Positions 41,895 through 49,221 of a stretch of DNA of 64,000 bases are shown in pieces. The stretch is from Flavobacterium sp. Lineage in GTDB: Bacteria; Bacteroidota; Bacteroidia; Flavobacteriales; Flavobacteriaceae. Under the pieces are notes generated by a model, which was not told where the DNA came from, made no database searches, and was given only the letters and a program-made list of their open reading frames with translations. The position numbers and the translations under genes are program-made. The DNA is taken from positions 13,446-77,445 of the forward strand of contig NZ_JASLCE010000050.1 in the NCBI RefSeq assembly GCF_030146175.1, given 5' to 3'. The number at the start of each line of letters is the position of its first letter. The stretch's first letter is position 1.

Positions 41895-42392
41895 TTACCG
41901 TTGTGCTCTTTTGTTTTCCGGGATGTTAATAATTCCCGAACCATCGACCAGAGATTGTTTTCCATTTTGTATAACCCGCATAACCACTTCAAAATCTTTC
42001 CAGCTATCGGAAGATACGGTGACAAAACCGGAAAGGGAATCGATTGCCGTTATCGTATAGTTATTGTCCGGATAATCCTGTCCGTCAAAAACAGGATCAA
42101 ACCCAAGACCTAATTCAGGATCTTCTTTCCATCCTTCTTCCATGATACGGGTATAGTTTTCTTTAAAACCGGATGTTAGGAGTTTGCTCTGTTGTATCCA
42201 GGAAAGCGTGGTTTTCGGATCGGTGGACGTATCGAGAAAATGGGCATAATCCGATATAAATTGTATAGCCACCTTATAATCAATAGTAGTTTTTGAGGCT
42301 TCGGGAATGTTGTTTTCGGTGGTGTCTGTATCTTTTTTGGGTTGACAGGAGAACAGACTGATCATTAGAAGGAGTAGAATGCTATTTTTCAT
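41895..42392 (-). CDS. Lipoprotein of unknown function
   Basis: A 165-residue lipoprotein: signal MKNSILLLLMISLFSC (Cys16) then a Lys/Asp/Thr-rich linker and a small domain (VAIQFISDYAHFLDTSTDPKTTLSWIQQSK; GFDPVFDGQDYPDNNYTITAID). I do not recognise it. It lies downstream of another secreted protein on the same strand and is probably cotranscribed. Confidence 0.72.
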   Translation of the reverse strand: MKNSILLLLMISLFSCQPKKDTDTTENNIPEASKTTIDYKVAIQFISDYAHFLDTSTDPKTTLSWIQQSKLLTSGFKENYTRIMEEGWKEDPELGLGFDPVFDGQDYPDNNYTITAIDSLSGFVTVSSDSWKDFEVVMRVIQNGKQSLVDGSGIINIPENKRAQR

Positions 42393-42421
42393 TTTAAAAA
42401 TATTTATATATTGGTAAAGTC

Positions 42422-43021
42422 TTATTGGGGCATGAATTCATAGGTGCCCTCGGTAAAAAATAATTTAAAGCGAGGTAATGTGATGCCTTCGACAAAAATT
42501 TCGTTTAGCTTTCCTCTAAGACTAATGTATTTGCCTTCCAGTTCCGCTTCCGTTTCGGAAATACCGTTTTTGATCGTCACATATTCAAAAGAAAAAATCT
42601 GAGTTCCGGCAGTGTTGTTTACTCCGGAGAAAAAAGTGTCTTTTCTGTCTTTATCCAAATGAACACAATTGATATAACAATTACTGTTAAAAGGAAGTAC
42701 GCGCAGGATCATCTCTTTCCCTTTTAAAGGTTTTATTTTTTCAAGCGCCTTTTCTTTTGATAGCTTTTTCTCATTTAATAACCCGGCTATAGAATAGATA
42801 TACATATAGCGAAGACCTTTTGCCTCCAGATCGAGATCCGGTTTGGGATCAGCATATCGTAACAAATCGGAACTTAACTTTTCGGTGACCTCCCAATTTT
42901 CTTTATCCAAATTGGCTAGTAAGGTATCGAAATTGGCTTCAAAGTTTTCTGCGGTTATGGTTTGGGAATAACCGGAAAAGGAATACGTAAACAGGAGTAG
43001 TAGCAAACAATATCGTTTCAT
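42422..43021 (-). CDS. Secreted protein of unknown function
   Basis: A 199-residue protein with signal MKRYCLLLLLFTYSFSGYSQ. The mature part is a helical, TPR-like segment (AENFEANFDTLLANLDKENWEVTEKLSSDLLRYADPKPDLDLEAKGLRYMYIYSIAGLLNEKKLS) and a beta-rich C-terminus (EFVEGITLPRFKLFFTEGTYEFMPQ). No family recognised. It follows the 43092-43120 terminator, so it may start its own transcript. Confidence 0.72.
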   Translation of the reverse strand: MKRYCLLLLLFTYSFSGYSQTITAENFEANFDTLLANLDKENWEVTEKLSSDLLRYADPKPDLDLEAKGLRYMYIYSIAGLLNEKKLSKEKALEKIKPLKGKEMILRVLPFNSNCYINCVHLDKDRKDTFFSGVNNTAGTQIFSFEYVTIKNGISETEAELEGKYISLRGKLNEIFVEGITLPRFKLFFTEGTYEFMPQ

Positions 43022-43091
43022 GATAGCGCACTTGAATTATTTTGAAAAGGAAAGATATAAAAAATACAAGTAGTGTAAAAACGATCATAAA

Positions 43092-43120
43092 CAAAAAAGC
43101 AACGGAGATCCGTTGCTTTT
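43092..43120 (-). terminator. Terminator after the DUF6048 gene
   Basis: Stem AAAAGCAACGG (43095-43105) with CCGTTGCTTTT (43110-43120), 4-nt loop; A run at 43093-43098 gives a U tract on the minus strand. Confidence 0.85.
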
Positions 43121-43123
43121 CGA

Positions 43124-43843
43124 TTATTTCTTTTTAGAGGTTTCGGTTTTTTTAGCCGTTTTATACAACGGAATAAAATAGGAAACCGAATAATTAAATC
43201 CGGCACCAAAGCTTCCGTCGTAGGTTCGGTTAAAGCCCGGAATATATAAATTGTCAAAACCTTCGGGTTTCTGATTCGATACCAGATAATTCAGGCGAAC
43301 ACTAAAACCAAGAAACAGATTACTGAAAATCTCGGCTTTTACACCGGCCACAAACTCGATCCAATGAGCGGTCAAACCGTCGAATTTCTGATTGGGTTCC
43401 AGTGTGTTTTCTCCAAAATAAGGATTGGTATTGTAAATGTCGTAGGAATTTAACTGCTGGCTAAAGGTACTCACACTATAGCGCACCCCGGCATAAATCA
43501 TATTTTCCATATCCAGCCAGTTGTCATACGCATTAAAATCGAATCCGGCTTTAAAATAACTTCCTTTAGTGGTATAACTCAATTGCGCTTCGTTATCGGT
43601 AAGGTCTTCATTTCCGATTTCCCCGGCGATAAAAATCTTTTTCGAAAGACGGTAATCCGCAACAAGCTCCAGTCCGCGGTAGTCCTTTTCATAAAAAGAA
43701 CGCGCCAGACGACTCAAATCGGCACCTACACGAATACCATAGCGCTCCGTCTTTTTAGGAATGGAATCCTGAGCAACCGATGTTAGTGATAACCCTAAAA
43801 GGACAATACTAAAAATAGATTTTAAGATGTGTCTGATTTTCAT
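43124..43843 (-). CDS. Outer-membrane beta-barrel, DUF6048
   Basis: A 239-residue protein with signal MKIRHILKSIFSIVLLGLSLTSVAQ and barrel-like alternating strands (YGIRVGADLSRLARSFY, GLELVADYRLSKKIFIAGEIG, FKAGFDFNAYDN) ending FIPLYKTAKKTETSKKK. It belongs to the DUF6048 family of Flavobacteriaceae. It overlaps the DUF6452 gene by 35 nt and is read after it, and the rlmD gene lies just upstream, a set conserved in the family. Function unknown. Confidence 0.82.
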   Translation of the reverse strand: MKIRHILKSIFSIVLLGLSLTSVAQDSIPKKTERYGIRVGADLSRLARSFYEKDYRGLELVADYRLSKKIFIAGEIGNEDLTDNEAQLSYTTKGSYFKAGFDFNAYDNWLDMENMIYAGVRYSVSTFSQQLNSYDIYNTNPYFGENTLEPNQKFDGLTAHWIEFVAGVKAEIFSNLFLGFSVRLNYLVSNQKPEGFDNLYIPGFNRTYDGSFGAGFNYSVSYFIPLYKTAKKTETSKKK

Positions 43844-44345
43844 TTTGAATATTGGATTGTTGGGTTATAGCCGATCCGATCCAAGGATTTGGATCATTAG
43901 GCAAAAGTACCGGATTATCGGCGTTTAGCTGAAAAACAGTTTTATAGCCACAAGCTCTGGAAACATAGATGTCGGTTCGGGCATAGGTAAAACTAAGCGT
44001 ATCTTCATTTACCAGTGATGGGTTCGTGTTATTCGCATTTAAAATAAGACGGTAGGTGGTGTTATCTTCCGTAGTACGCAGCGGTAACCGGATCTTATTT
44101 CCATTGGTAAGATAACGGGATTCACCTTGTGCGCTACTGTTAAATACAATACCTTCAGTCATCCCTAAAGCGATTACCTTAAGATTGGTTACATTTTTTA
44201 AAACCGTTGGATTATCAATATCGTAAAACTCGACTACCACACTTGGCGTTGTAGGCGTACCGTCGGGGCAAATATCGTCTTTCTCACAACTCCAGAAAGA
44301 ATTGGCCAGTATAAAAGCGATAGCAAAAGTTTTTAATTTTTTCAT
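43809..44345 (-). CDS. Lipoprotein, DUF6452
   Basis: A 178-residue lipoprotein: signal MKKLKTFAIAFILANSFWSC (Cys20), then CPDGTPTTPSVVVEFYDIDNPTVLKNVTNLKVI and a beta-rich domain containing YTRLILNANNTNPSLVNEDTLSFTYARTDIYVSRACGYKTVF. This is the DUF6452 family, usually upstream of DUF6048 and next to rlmD. Start 44345 was chosen: the frame open to 44387 would run into rlmD. It overlaps DUF6048 by 35 nt. Confidence 0.83.
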   Translation of the reverse strand: MKKLKTFAIAFILANSFWSCEKDDICPDGTPTTPSVVVEFYDIDNPTVLKNVTNLKVIALGMTEGIVFNSSAQGESRYLTNGNKIRLPLRTTEDNTTYRLILNANNTNPSLVNEDTLSFTYARTDIYVSRACGYKTVFQLNADNPVLLPNDPNPWIGSAITQQSNIQNENQTHLKIYF

Positions 44346-44352
44346 CGATCGA

Positions 44353-45765
44353 TTATCGTTTTTCCAAAAGTACAACATTTTCCACATGATGCGTTTGTGG
44401 GAACATATCCACCGGACGTACGCGGGTTACTTTGTACATTTCGTCCATCAAAGCCAGGTCGCGTGCCTGAGTTGCCGAATTACAGCTTACGTAAACAACG
44501 CGTTCCGGAGCAATTTTAAGAATTTGTTCCACTACATCTTTATGCATACCGTCGCGTGGCGGATCGGTGATGATAACATCCGGTTTTCCATGCGTCGCGA
44601 TAAAAGCCTCGTTAAAGACAACTTTCATATCGCCGACAAAAAAGTCACAGTTTGAAATGTCATTGCGTTTTGCATTTTCTTTCGCATCGGCAATGGCTTC
44701 CGGAACGGCTTCCACGCCAATAACCTTACGGGCTTTTTTAGATACAAACTGGGCAATTGTACCTGTACCGGTATATAAATCATATACCAGTTCATTTCCG
44801 GTTAGTCCGGCAAAGTCGCGTGTGATTTTATAAAGTTCGTATGCCTGATCCGAATTGGTCTGATAGAACGATTTGGCATTGATGCTAAAACGCAACCCTT
44901 CCATTTCTTCCAGAATATAATCTCTACCTTTATATAGTTTAATATCCTGATCGTATAGCGTATCGTTGGCTTTGCTATTAATTACATATTGTAGCGAAGT
45001 GATTTCCGGGAAACGTTCGGCCAGGAAGTTTAATAATAATTCGCGTTGTTCAAGGTTTTCCTCGAAAAACTGTACCAATACCATGATCTCGCCAGTCGAT
45101 GCCGTACGAATCATAAGGGTACGTAATAAACCTTCGTGATTTCTAGGGTTAAAAAATGGCAGATTGTGTTCGTTGGCAAAACGACGGATCTCATTGCGAA
45201 TCGCATTTGACGGATCTTCCTGTAAATGACATTTGGAAATGTCCAGAATTTTATCCCACATTCGCGGAATATGGAATCCTAATGCATTCTGATTGCTGTA
45301 ATCTTCTTCACTCTGGATTTCCTTTTCGGTTAACCAGCGGGAATTCGAAAACGAAAATTCCATTTTATTGCGGTAAAAAAACTGTTTTTCCGAACCGAGA
45401 ATAGGCTCGAATTCCGGTAATTCAATTTTTCCGATTCTTTTCAGATTGTTATAGACCTCCTGGTTTTTGTAAAACAACTGACGATCATAGTTCATATTTT
45501 GCCATTTACATCCACCACAAGCCCCAAAATGATCGCAAACCGGATCAACCCGGTATTCTGAAAACTCGTGAAAATGAACTGCTTTACCTTCATAATACGA
45601 TTTACGTTTCTTAAAGGTTTGTACATCAACCACGTCGCCCGGTACTACATTCGGAATAAAGATTACTTTTCCATCGGGTGCTTTAGCAACCGAAACACCT
45701 TTAGCGCCTGCATCCAGGACTTTTACTGTATCAAAAACGATTTTATCTGTTCTTTTTCTTCCCAT
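44353..45765 (-). CDS. rlmD: 23S rRNA (uracil-5-)-methyltransferase RlmD
   Basis: Methylates U1939 of 23S rRNA. The 470-residue protein has the TRAM domain at the N-terminus (about 10-65), the [4Fe-4S] cluster Cys in VCDHFGACGGCKWQN near 76-92 plus Cys near 180 (SKCHLQED), and the SAM/catalytic region LVYDLYTGTGTIAQFV, DPPRDGMHKDVV and VYVSCNSATQARDLALM with the catalytic Cys. It is in a conserved set with DUF6452 and DUF6048 downstream, an unexplained pairing. A TATTTTTG -7 candidate at 45777-45770 is unusually close to the ATG. Confidence 0.96.
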   Translation of the reverse strand: MGRKRTDKIVFDTVKVLDAGAKGVSVAKAPDGKVIFIPNVVPGDVVDVQTFKKRKSYYEGKAVHFHEFSEYRVDPVCDHFGACGGCKWQNMNYDRQLFYKNQEVYNNLKRIGKIELPEFEPILGSEKQFFYRNKMEFSFSNSRWLTEKEIQSEEDYSNQNALGFHIPRMWDKILDISKCHLQEDPSNAIRNEIRRFANEHNLPFFNPRNHEGLLRTLMIRTASTGEIMVLVQFFEENLEQRELLLNFLAERFPEITSLQYVINSKANDTLYDQDIKLYKGRDYILEEMEGLRFSINAKSFYQTNSDQAYELYKITRDFAGLTGNELVYDLYTGTGTIAQFVSKKARKVIGVEAVPEAIADAKENAKRNDISNCDFFVGDMKVVFNEAFIATHGKPDVIITDPPRDGMHKDVVEQILKIAPERVVYVSCNSATQARDLALMDEMYKVTRVRPVDMFPQTHHVENVVLLEKR

Positions 45766-45850
45766 GGGGCAAAAATAAGGATTGTTAGGATTGTAAAGTG
45801 CTAAAACCTACTTTTTTTATTAGTGGTACAATTTGTAATGTTGGATTGTT

Positions 45851-45858
45851 TATATTTG
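45851..45858 (+). promoter_or_regulatory. -7 element candidate for the histidine kinase
   Basis: TATATTTG, 32 nt before the ATG at 45891, with a TTG 15 nt upstream (shorter than usual). It places the start at 45891 rather than 45798. Confidence 0.4.
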
Positions 45859-45890
45859 AGACAATCAATGTTGTAATTGTTCACGGCCCT

Positions 45891-46982
45891 ATGAAATTAT
45901 ACACCTGGTTGTCTAATATTCCGTTTTTAAGAAAAAGCTATGCACTAAAATTCCTGTTTGTAGCTTTTTTAGGAATTCACATCCCTTTAATAGGTATTGT
46001 TATATATATTCTTTTTCATCCCAATATCATTTCGCCGGGAGTATTGTTTGTGATAACACTCGTTTTAACACTGGTGGCTACCGCAATTACGCTCTGGATT
46101 TTGCGGAAACTGGTACAGCCTATGGAAATAGCGTCGGAAGCATTGATACGTTATGGCGAAAGAGGAATAATTCCGTCATTGCCTACCCGTTATACCGACG
46201 AGGTGGGAACACTGTTAACAAACCTACAGTTGCGAATCAATGAAAATGAAGACCTTCTAAGTGAAAAAAAAGACCTGACGTCATTACTGTCACACGATTT
46301 AAAAAACTACGCTTCCACACCTCAGTTTTTAGCCCGGTTTATTTTGGAAGAAGAACCATCGGATAAAATAAAAAACTATGCGGAACTGATTTTGGAATCG
46401 ACAACACATCAAATGGAATTTTTGGAGAGTTTTATTTCGTTATTACGAGAGGAAGAAGCTTTTTCGCGAACAGCAACCGAAAACCAGGAATACCGTCTGG
46501 ATGAAATTATCGGACTGATCGAAAAAGTGTCGGATCAGAAGTTGTATAATAAAAAGCTCACATTGCGGGTAGTGAAGGAAGTCGATAAGATTGATGTGAT
46601 TATGAAAGAAGAATATTTGCAACGTGTATTGATCAACCTGATAGACAATGCGATCAAATTCTCCTATACCGGTTCCGAGATTCTCCTATATATAATGGAA
46701 GAAAACGATAGTGTTGTTTTTGTTGTGATCGACAAAGGAATGGGATTTGAAAACAGCCGGAAAGACGAGTTGTTCGAGAAGTTTAGTAGACTTTCCCGTC
46801 CCGGAACCAATAAAGAACCGTCAACCGGAATAGGATTGTATCTTTGCCGCAAAATAGTGGAACGCAGCAATGGCAGCATTTATGCCGAAAGCGAAGGAGC
46901 CGATAAAGGATCCAAGTTCACGGTAATCTTAAAAAAACGCCATCATCATGTATACGCACCTCATCCTGTTAAGAGGGATTAA
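45891..46982 (+). CDS. Membrane histidine kinase, orphan
   Basis: A 363-residue sensor kinase with two TM helices (about 15-42, 51-75), a HAMP-like linker (about 78-120), a HisKA with His135 in SLLSHDLKNYASTP, and HATPase_c with N-box NLIDNAIKFS, G1 DKGMGFENS and G2 TGIGLYLCRKI. No periplasmic sensor domain of size is present. No response regulator is adjacent. Start 45891 is preferred: the frame open to 45798 lies upstream of the -7 element. The last 12 codons overlap DUF1697 out of frame by 35 nt. Confidence 0.88.
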   Translation: MKLYTWLSNIPFLRKSYALKFLFVAFLGIHIPLIGIVIYILFHPNIISPGVLFVITLVLTLVATAITLWILRKLVQPMEIASEALIRYGERGIIPSLPTRYTDEVGTLLTNLQLRINENEDLLSEKKDLTSLLSHDLKNYASTPQFLARFILEEEPSDKIKNYAELILESTTHQMEFLESFISLLREEEAFSRTATENQEYRLDEIIGLIEKVSDQKLYNKKLTLRVVKEVDKIDVIMKEEYLQRVLINLIDNAIKFSYTGSEILLYIMEENDSVVFVVIDKGMGFENSRKDELFEKFSRLSRPGTNKEPSTGIGLYLCRKIVERSNGSIYAESEGADKGSKFTVILKKRHHHVYAPHPVKRD

Positions 46983-47505
46983 TGTATCCGGACAAAAGAT
47001 TATAAAAATGGAAGACCTGCGCAATCTGTTAGCAGAAGCCGGGTTTTCGAATGTACAAACCTATATTCAGAGTGGGAATGTTTTTGTTGATTCCTCCGAA
47101 TCGGATCCGGAGAAAATTGAAAAACAGGTTGCAACGTTGCTACTGGAAAAATATGCTTTTCAGGTACCGGTAGTAGCGGTTTCGGAAAGTAGTCTGCTTC
47201 GTATTTTTACGCAGAATCCCTATTTAAACGAACCAACAGTTCCGGTAAAGCAGTTGTATGTTACCTTTTTGGCTACCGAACCGACTGCCGAAAACAGTCT
47301 GCGCCTCGAACCGGAATTTGTACATCCCGATACTTTTCAGATGGCAACCGACCGACGGGCGTTGTATCTGAATTATGTGAATTCGGCCGGAAATTCCAAA
47401 ATGACCAATAATTGGATTGAAGGCAAACTTAAAGTAACGGCAACTTCCCGCAACTGGAATACGGTAACAAAGTTGATCGCTTTGTTTGAATCCCGAAAAA
47501 AATAA
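46948..47505 (+). CDS. DUF1697 family protein
   Basis: A 185-residue soluble protein matching DUF1697: MYTHLILLRGINVSGQKIIKMEDLRNLLAEAGFSNVQTYIQSGNVFVDSSES is the full family start, so the ATG at 46948 is certain. The C-terminal part (about 95-185) is a ferredoxin-like fold. Function unknown. Its first 35 nt overlap the end of the histidine kinase, so translation is probably coupled. Confidence 0.92.
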   Translation: MYTHLILLRGINVSGQKIIKMEDLRNLLAEAGFSNVQTYIQSGNVFVDSSESDPEKIEKQVATLLLEKYAFQVPVVAVSESSLLRIFTQNPYLNEPTVPVKQLYVTFLATEPTAENSLRLEPEFVHPDTFQMATDRRALYLNYVNSAGNSKMTNNWIEGKLKVTATSRNWNTVTKLIALFESRKK

Positions 47506-47545
47506 TACACGAAAAGAAATCGGAACGGATGTTAAAAAATAAAAT

Positions 47546-47575
47546 TTGAACAGCTGTCGGTTTGTTTTACTTTTG
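47546..47575 (+). promoter_or_regulatory. Candidate yafY-type regulator promoter with palindrome
   Basis: TTG at 47546-47548, 19-nt spacer, TACTTTTG at 47568-47575; full consensus, 19 nt before the ATG. The spacer holds the palindrome ACAGCTGT (47550-47557), possibly an autoregulatory operator. Confidence 0.65.
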
Positions 47576-47594
47576 ACAGATAAAGCAGCAAACC

Positions 47595-48545
47595 ATGAAC
47601 CGATTTGACCGCATTACGGCAATTTTAATTCAGTTACAATCCAAAAGAGTAGTAAAAGCGCAGGATCTGGCCGATAGGTTTAATATTAGCCTTAGGACGG
47701 TATACCGCGATATTCGTACGTTGGAGGAAGCCGGAGTACCGCTTTACGGAGAAGCCGGTGTAGGCTATTCTATTGTCGATGGTTATCGATTGCCACCGGT
47801 TATGTTTACTCAGGACGAGGCAATGGCTTTTATTACGGCGGAAAAATTGATGGAAAAACTGTCTGAAACGGCAATTCAAAATAACTTCCGGTCGGCGATG
47901 TATAAAATCCGGTCGGTTTTACGAGGTTCGGAAAAAGACCTGGTAGAAGGACTGGAAGATCATATCCATGTTCGCAAAAAGAAAAAAAATACAACTACAG
48001 CACCGGATAACAGTCTGGATATACTGCTAAAAGCCATTTCGGAAAAGCGCATTGTAAAAATGACCTATCGCGCTTTTGGAAACGAAGAGAATACGGAGCG
48101 GCTCCTCGAACCCATCGGGATTTACTACGAAAACGAATACTGGTATACGGTTGGCTATTGTCATTATCGCTCGGATTACAGGCACTTTCGAGCCGATAGG
48201 GTGGTGTCGATTCTTTTAACTGAAGAAGCTTTTCGCAAAGAACATTCTTCTCTTCAGAAATATCAGGAGCAGATCAAACAGGATTTGCATTTCAAAAGAG
48301 AAAGAGTGGTGATTAGGATCGATAAAACCATTGGAATGTATTTGCAGGAACGAAAGCATTATTATGGATTTGTGAGTGAAAAGATCGACGGCAACGAAAT
48401 CGAAATGACTTTCCTGACCGAATCATTATACGAAGGTTTCGCCCGTTGGTATATTATGTTTGCCGATTATGCCGAAATCCTGGAACCGGCCTCATTAAAA
48501 GTGCGTGTAAAAGAGCTGGCCGAAAAAATTTTACAAAAAGAATAA
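47595..48545 (+). CDS. YafY-family (WYL domain) transcriptional regulator
   Basis: A 316-residue regulator. The N-terminal HTH (about 1-60) has LADRFNISLRTVYRDIRTLEEAGVPLYGEAG and the C-terminal WYL domain (about 145-310) has KMTYRAFGNEENTERLLEPIGIYYENEYWYTVGYCHYRSDYRHFRADRV. WYL proteins bind a ligand, often nucleic-acid or nucleotide related. The dinB-like gene 79 nt downstream is the likely target, and palindromes lie between them. Confidence 0.92.
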   Translation: MNRFDRITAILIQLQSKRVVKAQDLADRFNISLRTVYRDIRTLEEAGVPLYGEAGVGYSIVDGYRLPPVMFTQDEAMAFITAEKLMEKLSETAIQNNFRSAMYKIRSVLRGSEKDLVEGLEDHIHVRKKKKNTTTAPDNSLDILLKAISEKRIVKMTYRAFGNEENTERLLEPIGIYYENEYWYTVGYCHYRSDYRHFRADRVVSILLTEEAFRKEHSSLQKYQEQIKQDLHFKRERVVIRIDKTIGMYLQERKHYYGFVSEKIDGNEIEMTFLTESLYEGFARWYIMFADYAEILEPASLKVRVKELAEKILQKE

Positions 48546-48560
48546 ACTTTAAAAACCTGC

Positions 48561-48587
48561 TGACATAGGGTTGTCACCAACCGGTTG
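48561..48587 (+). promoter_or_regulatory. Candidate operator between yafY-type regulator and dinB-like gene
   Basis: Inverted repeat TGACA (48561-48565) / TGTCA (48572-48576) with 6-nt spacer, and a perfect palindrome CAACCGGTTG (48578-48587), in the 79-nt gap before the dinB-like gene. A likely binding site for the WYL regulator, inferred only. Confidence 0.45.
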
Positions 48588-48624
48588 TTCCTTTGTATTG
48601 TTAAACAAAAAAACGATACATTAT

Positions 48625-49122
48625 ATGAAACTAATCACATTGTTACAGGAAGAATTAGTACAGGAAGCAGCAACAACCCGAAAAATGCTTTCCATCGTAC
48701 CCACCGAAAAATTAGACTGGCAACCACACCCAAAAAGTATGAAAATGGGAGTATTGGCAGCGCACATTGCCGAACTAACGGCATGGGTGGAAATGGTACT
48801 AACAACCAGTGAACTTGATTTTGCAAACAATCCGTACGAACCGAAAGAGGTAAAAAACACGGCTGAATTGTTGGCGTTTTTTGAAGAATCGCTTGAAAAG
48901 GGGAAAAAAGCATTGGAAGATAACGACGAAGAAGAATTCTGGGAAGAATGGACGTTGCGCAACGGGGATCAGATTTATAAAACCTCATCCAAATATGAAG
49001 TAATCCGTATGTGTTATTGTCAGATTGTACACCACCGTGCGCAGTTGGGCGTTTATTTACGATTGTTAAATATTCCGATTCCGGGAAGTTATGGTCCAAG
49101 TGCCGATGAAGTAATGATGTAA
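48625..49122 (+). CDS. DinB-family metal-binding protein
   Basis: A 165-residue four-helix DinB-like protein. His residues suited for metal are in LAAHIAELTAWVEM near 50, and in YCQIVHHRAQLGVYLRLL near 140, the usual three-His arrangement. The C-terminus GSYGPSADEVMM is typical of the family's GxYGPSADE end. Start 48625 gives the family MKLITLLQEEL; the frame open to 48571 was not used. Paired with the YafY regulator, probably its target. Confidence 0.92.
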   Translation: MKLITLLQEELVQEAATTRKMLSIVPTEKLDWQPHPKSMKMGVLAAHIAELTAWVEMVLTTSELDFANNPYEPKEVKNTAELLAFFEESLEKGKKALEDNDEEEFWEEWTLRNGDQIYKTSSKYEVIRMCYCQIVHHRAQLGVYLRLLNIPIPGSYGPSADEVMM

Positions 49123-49155
49123 GGTTTTTATAAGCCGGTTACTAAAATAAAAATG

Positions 49156-49183
49156 AAAAAGCGCCTGTAAAGGCGCTTTTTTT
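49156..49183. terminator. Bidirectional terminator after the dinB-like gene
   Basis: Stem AAAAAGCGCCT (49156-49166) with AGGCGCTTTTT (49171-49181), loop GTAA, T run; also ends the minus-strand M60 gene. Confidence 0.88.
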
Positions 49184-49221
49184 ATGTTTGAACTAAGATG
49201 AAGACTTTAAAAACATATCGT

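Noticed and set aside
45798..45890. Upstream extension of the histidine kinase
   Set aside because: The extension begins before the TATATTTG element and shows no domain; the ATG at 45891 is followed directly by the TM segment.
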